Positions 30,886-40,800 of a stretch of DNA of 64,000 nucleotides are shown here, piece after piece. The stretch is taken from positions 868,001-932,000 of the forward strand of contig SRSI01000038.1 of the NCBI GenBank assembly GCA_005656395.1, in the 5' to 3' direction. Under the pieces are notes generated by a model that was not told the DNA's origin, did not search any database, and saw nothing but the letters and a program-made list of their open reading frames with translations. This DNA comes from Strongyloides papillosus. Lineage: Eukaryota; Nematoda; Chromadorea; Rhabditida; Strongyloididae. Both the position numbers and the translations under genes were made by a program. Position 1 is the first letter of the stretch. Each line of letters opens with the position of its first letter.

Positions 30886-31466
30886 CACATTTTTGTAATG
30901 TTTATACAATTTTCACTTTAAGAAACACTTCAGTTACCAAAGTTTTTTCATTTTCTTTGCCTAAATTTAAAAACTTTTCCACAAAGGCATTTTATTTAGA
31001 GAAAAATCTAATAAATAAATTTTTAGACTATCCAAAAATAGCGGTAGAAAATATTTTGAACAAATTAAGTGAATTTTATAAGAGAATAATGAATGAAAAA
31101 ATAGAGGTAAAGAATATCTCTTAATATTATATACATTTCATTTTACAGGGTAATGTTAAAACGGAAAATAGTGGTGATGTTGAGGTAATAGAAATGGATG
31201 AATCTGAGAAAAATGATTTTGGATATCATGATAATGTTGAAGTATTTGAACTAGATGAAGTTGAGAAAAAGGATTTAGGATATCATGATAATGTTGAAGC
31301 ATTTGAACTAGATGATGTTGAGAAAAAAAGTTTTAATGATGATGATGCTGAGACAAATGATCTGGGTGAAGTTGAGGAAAATGATTATAAAGATGATGGT
31401 GGTAATGTATTCTCTGTAGAGAAAAAAAATAATTATGTAAGTTTAGAAGATTTTAATTTTCAATAA
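30885..31466 (+). CDS. Acidic repeat-containing small protein (5' end unresolved)
   Basis: An exon ending at 31106 (GTAAAG donor) joins in phase 0 to 31149 (TTTTACAG acceptor) and runs to TAA at 31466. The upstream exon is open from about 30.89 kb and encodes a basic, aromatic segment (SFSLPKFKNFSTKAFYLEKN). The downstream exon has two acidic repeats of about 22 residues (LGYHDNVEAFELDDVEKK) and an Asp/Glu tail. The true start was not found. Unlike its neighbours it has few ACNGG motifs. No family recognised. Possibly host-derived or an old relic. Confidence 0.45.
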
Positions 31467-31926
31467 AGAGAAATTTTTGTTTTAATAACTCTTTATCTCA
31501 GCGTATTTTAATTATTATTTAAAAATTGTTTGAGTTTATATATGTGTTTAATAAGATTATTGGGACAATTTAGCAAATTATTGTGAAACTTTTAGTTAAA
31601 AATCAGTTTTATTCATAGTCTTTATTGCAATCAGTGTTTATTAATTGCTTTGGTTAATTATAAAAAATTGTGTTCTTAAATATAACCTTTTTATAGGGAA
31701 ATTTTAAGTTTACATTAATTTTTTGAAATTCTCGTATAATGTTTCAACAAGATGATAATAAAAATTATTATCATAAAAAAGATTTTAACTCTACATTAAT
31801 GTTTTGAAATTCTCATATAATGTTTTCAACAGGATGATAGTAAAATTTATTATTTTGAAAAATTCATCAAGTAAAAAATAACATTTATTAATTAAACAAG
31901 ATACATCCAGTAGAAAATAATTATTA
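31467..31926. other. Intergenic with a short direct repeat
   Basis: Contains two imperfect tandem units of about 75 bases (31705-31780 and 31780-31850) sharing TTTTGAAATTCTC, ATAATGTTT, CAACA(A/G)GATGATA and ATTATTAT. No gene. Confidence 0.45.
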
Positions 31927-32215
31927 TCAGCCTGTAGATTCTTTTTTTTTTGGTTTGTCTAAAAAATATATTTAAATATATTACAAACTTAATAAACCAA
32001 CCAATATACTCTTTGCCAAGAAGATCACAGGTTCTTAAATCATTTTTTTTAAAGTATTCTTCAATAGAGACTCCGAAAGCTCTCAATTTATCAGCCTGTC
32101 TATAGGTAGCACTGGTTTCATGCTCAATCCTGTCCAGTTTATTGCTGATGTCTTGTAAAATTCTTATATTTTCCATTTTTAGTTTTACCAGCTGCATAAA
32201 CTTATCGTTATCCAT
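31927..32215 (-). CDS. Small coiled-coil protein, family 3, copy 1
   Basis: Exons 32215-32002 and 31958-31927 join in phase 1 over a 43-base intron (GTTGGT...TTTTTTAG) to give 81 residues ending EYIDKPKKKESTG. The paralogue at 34.0-34.3 kb has the same exon lengths and the same DKP start of exon 2, which supports the splice model. The protein is helical (NIRILQDISNKLDRIEHE) with a short basic tail. Unspliced reading gives an implausible hydrophobic tail. TTTATAG ends 7 bases before the ATG. It is divergent from the family 4 gene at 32.4 kb, so the pair may share a promoter and work together. Function unknown. Confidence 0.65.
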
Positions 32216-32424
32216 ATTGTATCTATAAACAAAAAAATATTATAACCGGATGTATATACTACCCTGTAGTTTAAATTTTTAAAAAAATTTCTAATAAAGT
32301 ATTTGAAGTCCATTAAAACACATTTCCAAAAAAAACAGGTTGTCAAAACGAGAAATATCTTTAAAAAATTTATTATCTAAAAAACTTTATATTGTTTTAA
32401 TAATTTTTTGTTTTACAGGTTTCA

Positions 32425-32667
32425 ATGTTGTCAGAAGAACAAAATAAGATTTTATCGGACCTTAATGCGAAATTTGAAGAAAAGTTTAATATTGTTCATG
32501 AAAAACTTATTTCGAAAAATAACGTTTTTACGAAAACCGGTGAAGTAGCAATTAAAAAAGAATTAACCCGTTACAGGATTCTACGTGATAGAATGAACAA
32601 CTGTGCTAATAACATCAACATGTTGGCTTCTGATTTGAAACTTTGTGTGGAATTCGAAGATTTATAA
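32425..32667 (+). CDS. Small coiled-coil protein, family 4, copy 1
   Basis: 80 codons starting MLSEEQNKILSDL. It shares with the 35.3-kb gene the pattern TGxVxxxxExxRYRILRD and heptad-like helices on both sides. TTTTACAG ends 6 bases before the ATG. ACCGGTTG sites follow the stop twice within 60 bases. It forms a head-to-head pair with the family 3 gene at 31.9-32.2 kb. No known domain; it could dimerise or pair with the family 3 protein. Confidence 0.6.
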   Translation: MLSEEQNKILSDLNAKFEEKFNIVHEKLISKNNVFTKTGEVAIKKELTRYRILRDRMNNCANNINMLASDLKLCVEFEDL

Positions 32668-34048
32668 TATATACCGGTTGAAAAAATTTTTTCTATTTAT
32701 TAATTATATTAAAATATTTTTACCGGTTGTATTAGTAAAATAAATTTTTTAATTTAATGATAATATAAACAGATGTAAAAATAGTGTTTATCTTAAAAGA
32801 GTTGAAATTCAAAATGATTATTAAAAAATCAAAAGTAATATGTTATTATGTGAATTCAGTTACTTAAATACCATCTCATTTTTTGAAAAGCATCTATTTC
32901 AATATTTATTTCAAAATATTGCATTAAACTTATGTTAACTTTTTTCTTTAACAATAATGATTTTATAAAAAAAATAGAATGAATAAACCTTAATTGTCTA
33001 AAAATATGTTTGGTCCTTAAAATAAAAGCCGGGAAAACTTTTTAGCGACATAATTTACCTATAGATAATAATTAACTTTTCATTAACTATATTTTCTTCT
33101 ATACTTTTGATAGTCGCTTATATTTTTTAAAAAATTAGTATACTCTTTTTTCGTTAACTTACTAAATAAATTCATTTTCTTTGTTCTATAAAATACAAAG
33201 ATTTTTGGTACTTACCAATAAATAAATATAAATTGTACATAATTAGAGAAGTCAAATAAATACCAGTAAAACCTATAATAATATTATAAATCAATTACCT
33301 AAGCATGGAAAATTTAATTGAAGTAAAATAAATTTTAACTTGAACATATTTTTATTTTCAAAGAATAAAAAAGATAAAAATTCTACGTTAAAAGGAAAGA
33401 TTAAATACATTTCTTGTCAATAAGTTAAATTAATTATTACTATTTTTGTTAAAGATTTAATTAAAAATATTATGTAAATTTCAATCGGTACATTTGAAAA
33501 ATAGATTGTTTAATAAAATTTCCTATTATACTTCGAAAGATGGAGAAACTTACACTGTCAACTCCTCTAAAGTAAATTATAAACTTGCAATTTCATATTT
33601 TAATTAAAATTTATGTTATGAGTTTAAAAACCATCACATAAAAGTTAGATATATATTAAAAAAGAATTATTATATTATTTTTACAAGATTTATAAGGACA
33701 TTTCTCAAGTTTTAAGAAATGTTTTAGGTAGCAAATTAGCTTTAATTGCAGTTTTTAGTACAAACACTGGTTGTTTAATCTTGTTTTTGTTGAGTTAAAG
33801 AAAATGGTTCTTAAAACTAGCCTTTAGACAAAATCTTAATTGCGGCAACCTATGAAAAGTTCAATTTTAGTTTTTTATTAAAGTTGCATTTTCCAAAGAG
33901 TAAAATCTTGTTAATAAATATTATTAAGTAAATCTTTACTCAAACATTTCGATTTTATTTTCATCCTGTCAAAAAAGTGTATGGAAATTTCAAAAAAATT
34001 AATATTAATTTATAGTTCAATAAAAGTTCAAACGGTTGAAATTAAATT
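32668..34048. other. Intergenic, no gene seen
   Basis: About 1.4 kb of AT-rich DNA between the two divergent gene pairs. It holds isolated ACCGGTTG-like sites at its left edge only. No open frame of note. Confidence 0.4.
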
Positions 34049-34343
34049 TCATAATCCTGCAGGTTCATTTTTTTTTACTGGTTTGTCTAAAAAATCATAC
34101 TAAATATATTTAAAATATAATAAACTAACCACTATACTCTATGTCAAGAAGTTCACAGGTTCTCTTATCGTTTTTTTTAAGACAGGTTTCAATCGACTCT
34201 CCCAAACTCTTCATTTTCTGAGCCTGTTGATATGTTTCATATGTTTCATGGGCAACCTTATCTAACTTATCACTAATATCCTCCAAAAGTTTAATATTTT
34301 CTTTTTTTAAATTAACTAATTCCATAAATTTATCGTTATTCAT
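34049..34343 (-). CDS. Small coiled-coil protein, family 3, copy 2
   Basis: Exons 34343-34130 and 34086-34049 join in phase 1 over a 43-base intron (GTTAGT...TTTTTTAG) to give 83 residues. Exon 1 is the same length as in copy 1 (214 bases) and the N-termini align (MNNDKFMELVNLKKENIKLL). Exon 2 again begins DKP. TTACAG ends 11 bases before the ATG. It is the left member of a second divergent pair with the 35.3-kb gene, about 1 kb away. Confidence 0.65.
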
Positions 34344-34708
34344 AGCAAATATCTGTAATTTAAAAAATAAAGTAACTGGTATGTAATTTTGCCTCTGTAT
34401 TTAAAAATTAAAAAATAACTTTTGAATAAATTATGGACAAAAGTTGTTAACATTTCACCAAAAAAACAGATTGTCGAAATAAGATGATTACATCTTATTT
34501 CAGTAAAAGTGAATGATTACTACACACCTTATATAATACAAGAAATATAATAATAAATAAGATGAATTTGGATAATGATATAAAAGAGGGTACACCATCT
34601 CTATATGCATCAACAACCTATGTAGACATCAATCTCTTCATAAAGCATTAAAAATTTAGAAACAAAAATAGTTGTGACTTAGTTTTTGAAAAATCTCATG
34701 AATCATTA

Positions 34709-34945
34709 ATGCCAGATTTGATGTCTAATTATAAAGATTGTTATGTTAAAGATCTGAAAGAATCAGTTTATTATGAAAAATCTTTTTACTTGGTATTTTA
34801 TTTATTATATGCTGACAAGTATAAAATATCAGCATCAATGTCTTGTAAATTTGCAGCAAATGTTATACCTAGTTTAAAGAATCCAAGTCAATTAAATGAA
34901 TATGAAATTAGTTTGCTTATTTCAGCACAAAGAGTAGTAAATTGA
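34709..34945 (+). CDS. Hypothetical 78-codon frame, possibly a relic
   Basis: An open frame beginning MPDLMSNYKDCYVKDLKESV; it could be extended upstream to about 34660 and continues in another frame after the stop. It has a tyrosine-rich hydrophobic centre (FYLVFYLLYADKYK). It lies between the members of the second divergent pair and lacks ACNGG motifs. No family recognised and no supported start; it may be a decayed insertion. Confidence 0.25.
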   Translation: MPDLMSNYKDCYVKDLKESVYYEKSFYLVFYLLYADKYKISASMSCKFAANVIPSLKNPSQLNEYEISLLISAQRVVN

Positions 34946-35320
34946 GGTATTTGAATCAAAAGAAAATAATTACGGTACTTTGAAAAAACATTTAGATGAA
35001 GCTGTTTAAAAAATAATAAGTGATGTTACTAATAAGACCTAATATTTACTTTATGTTGTGAGAATCTTGCTCTAATTTTATTACTAATAAAAATTCTTCA
35101 TTTGTTATATAATTATTTTCTTAAATACACAATAATAGAAAGCAAAATAAAGTATTAATGTAAAAATCATTTGAAAACTTTGACACTCTTTTGTTTTCTT
35201 TTTTCTAAATAATCTTAAATGGAAAAGTCTTTAAAAAGTTTTTAAAATGTATACCCGTTGTTATTTATCTTAAAAAAATAATGTTCTTCTATTTAATTAT
35301 GTATTTTTCTAATTTTTTTT
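34946..35320. other. Intergenic, no gene seen
   Basis: AT-rich spacer ending in TTTTTTTTCAG at about 35324, the likely acceptor of the next gene. Confidence 0.4.
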
Positions 35321-35333
35321 TCAGTCTAAAACT

Positions 35334-35594
35334 ATGATGTCACCGGAACAGGAAGCTATTATTTCCAAATTAGACCAAAGACAGGCTGAACTAATAAATG
35401 AAATTAAAAAAAAGATATTTTTAAAATTAAAAGCTAATCACAGAACTGGTGTTGTAGAAGTATCACATGAAAGTAGCCGTTACAGGATTCTTAGAGATAA
35501 CTTTTTAAGAGCTACAATGAATCTTGACAGGATGACTGACAGGATGGATGAAGCTGAAAAAAAAGTAAAAGATATGAAAAATAATACTGGATGA
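35334..35594 (+). CDS. Small coiled-coil protein, family 4, copy 2
   Basis: 86 codons (MMSPEQEAIISKLDQ...) aligning with the 32.4-kb gene through TGVVEVSHESSRYRILRD and flanking helices. TTTTTTCAG ends about 9 bases before the first ATG; two ATGs are adjacent, and the first is used here. Near its end are GACAGGATGACTGACAGGAT and TACTGGATG, a very dense run of the ACNGG motif. It is the last gene of the accessory block before the LTR elements. Confidence 0.6.
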   Translation: MMSPEQEAIISKLDQRQAELINEIKKKIFLKLKANHRTGVVEVSHESSRYRILRDNFLRATMNLDRMTDRMDEAEKKVKDMKNNTG

Positions 35595-36060
35595 ACTTAT
35601 TTATTTTAACCGGTTGTTAAATTATTTAAAAAGTTTTTTACTGGTTGTTTTGTATTATTTTCCATGTAATTTTATGTTGTAATAAATAAAATTTCATTTA
35701 TTATATTTTGTAAACGATTTTATTATTAATATTATTTATAAAGTTTTAATTTATAGTTGAGTAAAAAATAATACGTTTTTTCATAAACCAACATAAAGCA
35801 TTCTTTTATAAAAATACATCAAAAAATTTTATATGAAACCGACACATGAATTTTATATAAAACCGACATTTTGAAAAAAGGTATAAACTGCATATTATCA
35901 ATTTATGCAAAAATGCTTATGTTAGTTTTATACATTTTTTTTATACTAAACTGCTCTTTTGCATTTTTATTTATTTTGAAAGAAGGTCTAATAAACTGCT
36001 CGTGCAGTCTATATTGTTTTGCATATGGGTCTGTCTAACAGACCGTTTTAGTTTTTGTGT
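35595..36060. other. Intergenic up to the truncated gypsy element
   Basis: ACCGGTTG and ACTGGTTG follow the previous gene. The sequence AAACTGCTC/GGTCT appears twice near 35945-36002, and GGTCTGTCTAACAGACC at 36028-36044 is a small palindrome close to the truncation point. No gene. Confidence 0.4.
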
Positions 36061-36067
36061 GTACAGT

Positions 36068-37522
36068 GATGGATTTCAAATCAGGTTTCCACCAAATACC
36101 ACTGGATACAAATTCAAAAAGATTAGCCAGCTTCATAACACACAAAGGAATTTACAGCTACAAGGTCATGCCAATGGGCCTAAGTGGCTTCCCAGACACC
36201 TTTCAAAGAATTGTCGAAAAATTGTCGAAAATATGATGAATCAAGTACACGAATCTTTTGTTTACATCGATGACATATTACTCACATCAAAGGATGAAGA
36301 TGAACATATCAAACAAATTGAAAAAACATTCAGAATCATGGAAAAATACAACACAAAGATCACTTTGGAAAAAACAGAATTTGGCAAAGCTGAAATCAAA
36401 TACTTAGGATTTATGCTATCAGAAAATGGAATTAGACCAGATCCAAAAAAAGTACAAGCAATAAAAGAAAAAGAAGCACCTAAAAACGACAAAGAAGTAC
36501 GAGCATTCATCGGAATGTGCTCATATTTTCGACGCCACATACAAAACTTCGCAAAAATAGCAGACCCATTGCACAAGATTGTAAATAACTACAAATGGAC
36601 AGATACAGAAGAAAAAGCATTCATCAATCTCAAGGAAGCTCTTATTAATGCAACAACTTTAAAACCACCCAATCCAGATAAACCATACACAATTCAAACA
36701 GATGCCAGTTTTCAAGGCCTTGGAGCCGTCCTTCTCCAAGATGACAACCCAATCGCATTTGCTAGCCGAGGACTCAAGGCTGCAGAAAAGAATTATGAAA
36801 TTATGCGATTAGAAGGCATTGCAATATTATTTGCACTCAAAACTTTCAGACCCTATATTTACGGTTTAAAAACAACAATAATAACCGACCACAAACCATT
36901 ACTAGCACTCCTGCGAAATAAAGAACTGAAAAATGCCTTACAAAGACTACAAACAGCCATAATGGAGTACGACCTAGAAATTATATATCAACCCGGCAAC
37001 GAAAACCACACAGCCGATTACCTTTCAAGAAAAGAATTTAATATCATCACTGGACTAAAAGAAAATATAATACAACCAGATGAATTTAAGAAATATTACA
37101 ACAATTCTGAAAGAAAAATGTTAAGTTCTTCTAACACTATTAAAACACAACATGGTGAACGATATCTAGTACCAGAAGCTATAAAAGAAGAACTCTTGAA
37201 ACAATACCATGCACATCCTTGGTTAGGAGGTCATTATGGATATGACAAAAACATCCACAAATTCAAACAAATCTATTATTGGAAAACCTTAGAGGAAGAT
37301 GCAAAGAAAACATGGAAAGAATGCATAGAATGTTTAAAAAACAAACCACAACCATATTTCCAACTTAAGAATAGTTTAGGAAAAATACCAACAGCCTATT
37401 ATCCATGCCAATCTTATTCAGTAGATATAATGACAGTTACAGATGGATTATATTACTTAATTGTCATAGACGATTTTTCACGATTCACATACATTGAAAG
37501 AGTATGGAGAACAAACACGGAA
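36068..37522 (+). pseudogene. Gypsy pol, left part: RT, RNase H, integrase N-terminus
   Basis: Codes for the reverse transcriptase palm with YIDD, the connection, an RNase H (TDASFQGLGAVL) and the integrase HHCC zinc domain (HPWLGGHYGYDKN...CIECLKNK), stopping where the nested element enters. The first 150 bases are in another frame. The shift coincides with an 11-base tandem duplication at about 36208-36230 (ATTGTCGAAAA twice). With the missing 5' end and the insertion this copy cannot make a full polyprotein. Confidence 0.88.
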
Positions 37523-37655
37523 TGTTATGGAAAATCAACACGTGTAAATCAAGTCTTTTATTTTAAGAAAACCAAATAATAAATATAATAAATTACATAA
37601 ATAATTTGCATAAAATAATATTAATATTAAAAATATGTTAAATTTCAATATAACA
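37523..37655 (-). repeat. Nested gypsy 3' LTR
   Basis: 133 bases, TG...CA, the same as 41896-42028 throughout by eye. In element orientation it is the 3' LTR. Confidence 0.92.
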
Positions 37656-37831
37656 TTTCCCCTCTACTTTTAAACTAAACTTAAAAATTTACTTTTCTTC
37701 ATAAAATATTAGTCCAGAGTTTTGTTTTGAAAAGATATATTGTTTAAATTGAATGCGATTTATTTTAACCATATTTTTACACATTATTTCGTAATCTTTT
37801 TGCACATTTTATTTTACATAGACGGAGATTT

Positions 37832-40800
37832 TTATTCAGAAACTTCTTCACTTGGAGAATAAGTGTAGTCACTATTTTCTTTACTATCATCTATGTCAGA
37901 AAGTGATGGAAGAGATATTTCAGATTCCAATCCAATCCGTAAGTTTTCCTCTTCAATTTTGTCATCTTCTACTTTAGTTATCACATCAAATGCTTTTTCT
38001 TCACTCGAACTTTCTACTTGAATACATTTTTCTTCAAACAAAGAAGATGTTTCTACTTTTTGTGGCTCATCTTCTTCATCTTCTGCATTTGAAAAAGGGA
38101 AACAATTTTCAACATTAATAAATCTCTGTCGCAGGTGAGTTACATGAACATCTTTAGATTTAGTGCCATTTTCTACTACCACCCTTGCCCCTCTCGAACC
38201 AATTAACTTCTCTATGGTTCCAGGTATCCAAGTTTTTGTAATCACATCATAATACCAAATATTCACAACATTGCAAAATGGATTGTCTTTCGTATGATCA
38301 GGATGTTCATACACAGTTTCATTAGTTCTTAAATCTCTATTCAACATATCTTGTGCTGGAGTTCGACCATTATCTTTTGGCAGTTCATGATATTCTATTA
38401 AACAATTATTCAGGTAACTTTCAAGATTTTCAACATTATCTATTTTTCCTTTCTTTAGTATATTCTTAACATGTTGAACTGCTCTCTCAGCCGTTCCATT
38501 AGAAGCAGCATGATAAGCATGTGAAGTCATCTTAACTATTCCAACATCTCTACAATATTGTTCTATCTCGCATGAATTAAATACTGGGGCTTGATCTGTT
38601 ACTAAACATTGTGGAAAACCTAATCTTCTGAATATCAAATTAAACCATTGAATAGTTACATTGGTATGTAAAGACTTTACGGATGTTACTTCAATCCAAC
38701 CAGAGTATACATCTTTCAACAATAAGTATGGTTTACCTTCGAAATAGAAATGATCTACATGGATCCTTTGCATCGGTCGTTGTGTCTTCGGCCAATCTTC
38801 ATCAGGAACTGAATGACAGTTAGATATATTTTGGCAAGCTATACATAACCTTACAAAATTTTTCACATCAGTATCTAACCCATGCCAAATGTACTTTATT
38901 CTCAATTTCCGAGACATGTTAGTAATTCCCAAATGTCCTTCATGAGCTTCTTGGAGAGCCTTAGAACGTAAATTGTTAGGCAATAAGATTCTACCATTAA
39001 TATATAAAACTCCATCTACTTCTTCAATCATTGTCCGATATTTCTTATAAAATCTAATTAATGAATTTGTTCTTTTTGGCCAACTTCCTGCGTCCATGCA
39101 AACCTTTATTTCTTTTATTAATTCATCAATGCTACTTTCATTTCTTATACTTAATAAATTTAATTGTAACTCAACTTGTTTATTATTTTTAATTCTAGCT
39201 ACCATTATTTCATCGTCATTTAAATTTTCTTTCTCAGCCATAATAAGTCTAGAAAGACTATCAGCAGGTCCCATTGAAGCAGATTTCGTCAACTGTACAT
39301 CAAAATCATACTCTAGCAACTGTAATCTCCAACGTGCAATTCTTTTAGCCTGTACTTTGGACATTCCTTTGCTGGTTTTGAAGATGCATTCAAGACCTCT
39401 ATTATCAGTCATCAAAGTGAACTTCCTTCCAGATAAATATTGATGAAATCTTTCTATGCTCAAAACTACAGCAAGACCCTCTTTTTCACATATTTGATAA
39501 TTAACCTCTGTATCTGTCAGCGTTTTGGCATAAAAAGCAATTGGCTTCAAATCTCCATTAGACATCCGGTGATTTAAAGAAGATCCAATACCATATTCAC
39601 TACTATCTGTCATTAACACTAACGGCAGTTCAAAAGAGTAATGTTCCAACGCTTCAATAACCAAAGAATCCTTAATTGCCTTGAAAGCTGTTTCTTCTTT
39701 TACACCCCATTTAAATGGACATCCTTTTTTTAATAAGCAAGACAAAACCGGTTTATGTAAATGAAGATTTGGGATATAATTGCCATAATAAGCTAACATA
39801 CCAATGAATGAATGTAATTGTGTTTGATTTACCGGTGATTTCATGTTCAATAAATCTTTATATCTATTTGGGTCCAATCTTTTTCCTTTGTTACTTAATA
39901 TATATCCAAGATAAGGGACTTCATTTTTATTAAATGCACATTTGGTTAATTTTAATTTTAAACCTACATTTTCCATTAATGTCAATACTGCATCAACATC
40001 TCTCAAATGATCTTCATAATTATCATTCACTATTAATATGTCATCTTGCCAGGCACTAGCAGTTTTAACTGGAGCAAGGAGATCATTCATAAATTTCTGA
40101 AATACAATCGGTGCTACCTTTAAACCAAATGCCATTCTAGTATATTGATAGTGGCCAAATGGAGTGGAGATGGATACGTATTTTCGGCTATCAGGTGCTA
40201 TTTCAAAAGAGTGAAAAGCATCTCGTACGTCGACTACCGTCCAATGTTTACCTTTTGGACACAAAGCTAGAAGTTCTTCCATAGTGCGAGTTGTTATTCT
40301 TTCTTCTTCTAAAACTTCATTCAAACCAGTGGAGAAATCAGGACATATTCTGATAGCATTCAATTTTTCCTCCGTACTAGCATCTTCACCTACTCTTTTT
40401 GAAACTACAACAATTGGAGCAGACCATTCTGGATTATCAACAGGTATCAAAACTCCTTTTTGTACCATTTGCTCTAAACATTTTTTTACAGGTTCCATTC
40501 TTGAAAATGGTACTCTTCTAGCTTCACAATATATGGGTTTCACATTCTCTTTAACTTTGAGATGTATTTGTTGACCTTTTATTGTGCCTAATTCATCTTT
40601 AAATAGTTCAACATGTTTAGAAGCCATAATTTCAGACATGGGTTTTTCTTTAGCAAGTTGGTTTACGTACTTGAATTGATAAGAATTCTTTTTCATCCAT
40701 TCTTTACCAAGAAGATTATCAAAACCATTTCGTACTACCAAAAATTCACCATGGTACGTTTTCCACTTGCCCAAAATATCAATTACCTCATTTGCATATG

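Noticed and set aside
4540..36000. Maverick/Polinton or large DNA virus
   Set aside because: No protein-primed DNA polymerase, packaging ATPase, capsid protein or cysteine protease was seen; the genes have spliceosomal introns and the transposase is CACTA-like.
1..36000. ACHGG motifs as transposase-binding subterminal repeats
   Set aside because: They spread through whole coding regions, follow the transcribed strand and are not clustered at the inverted repeats.
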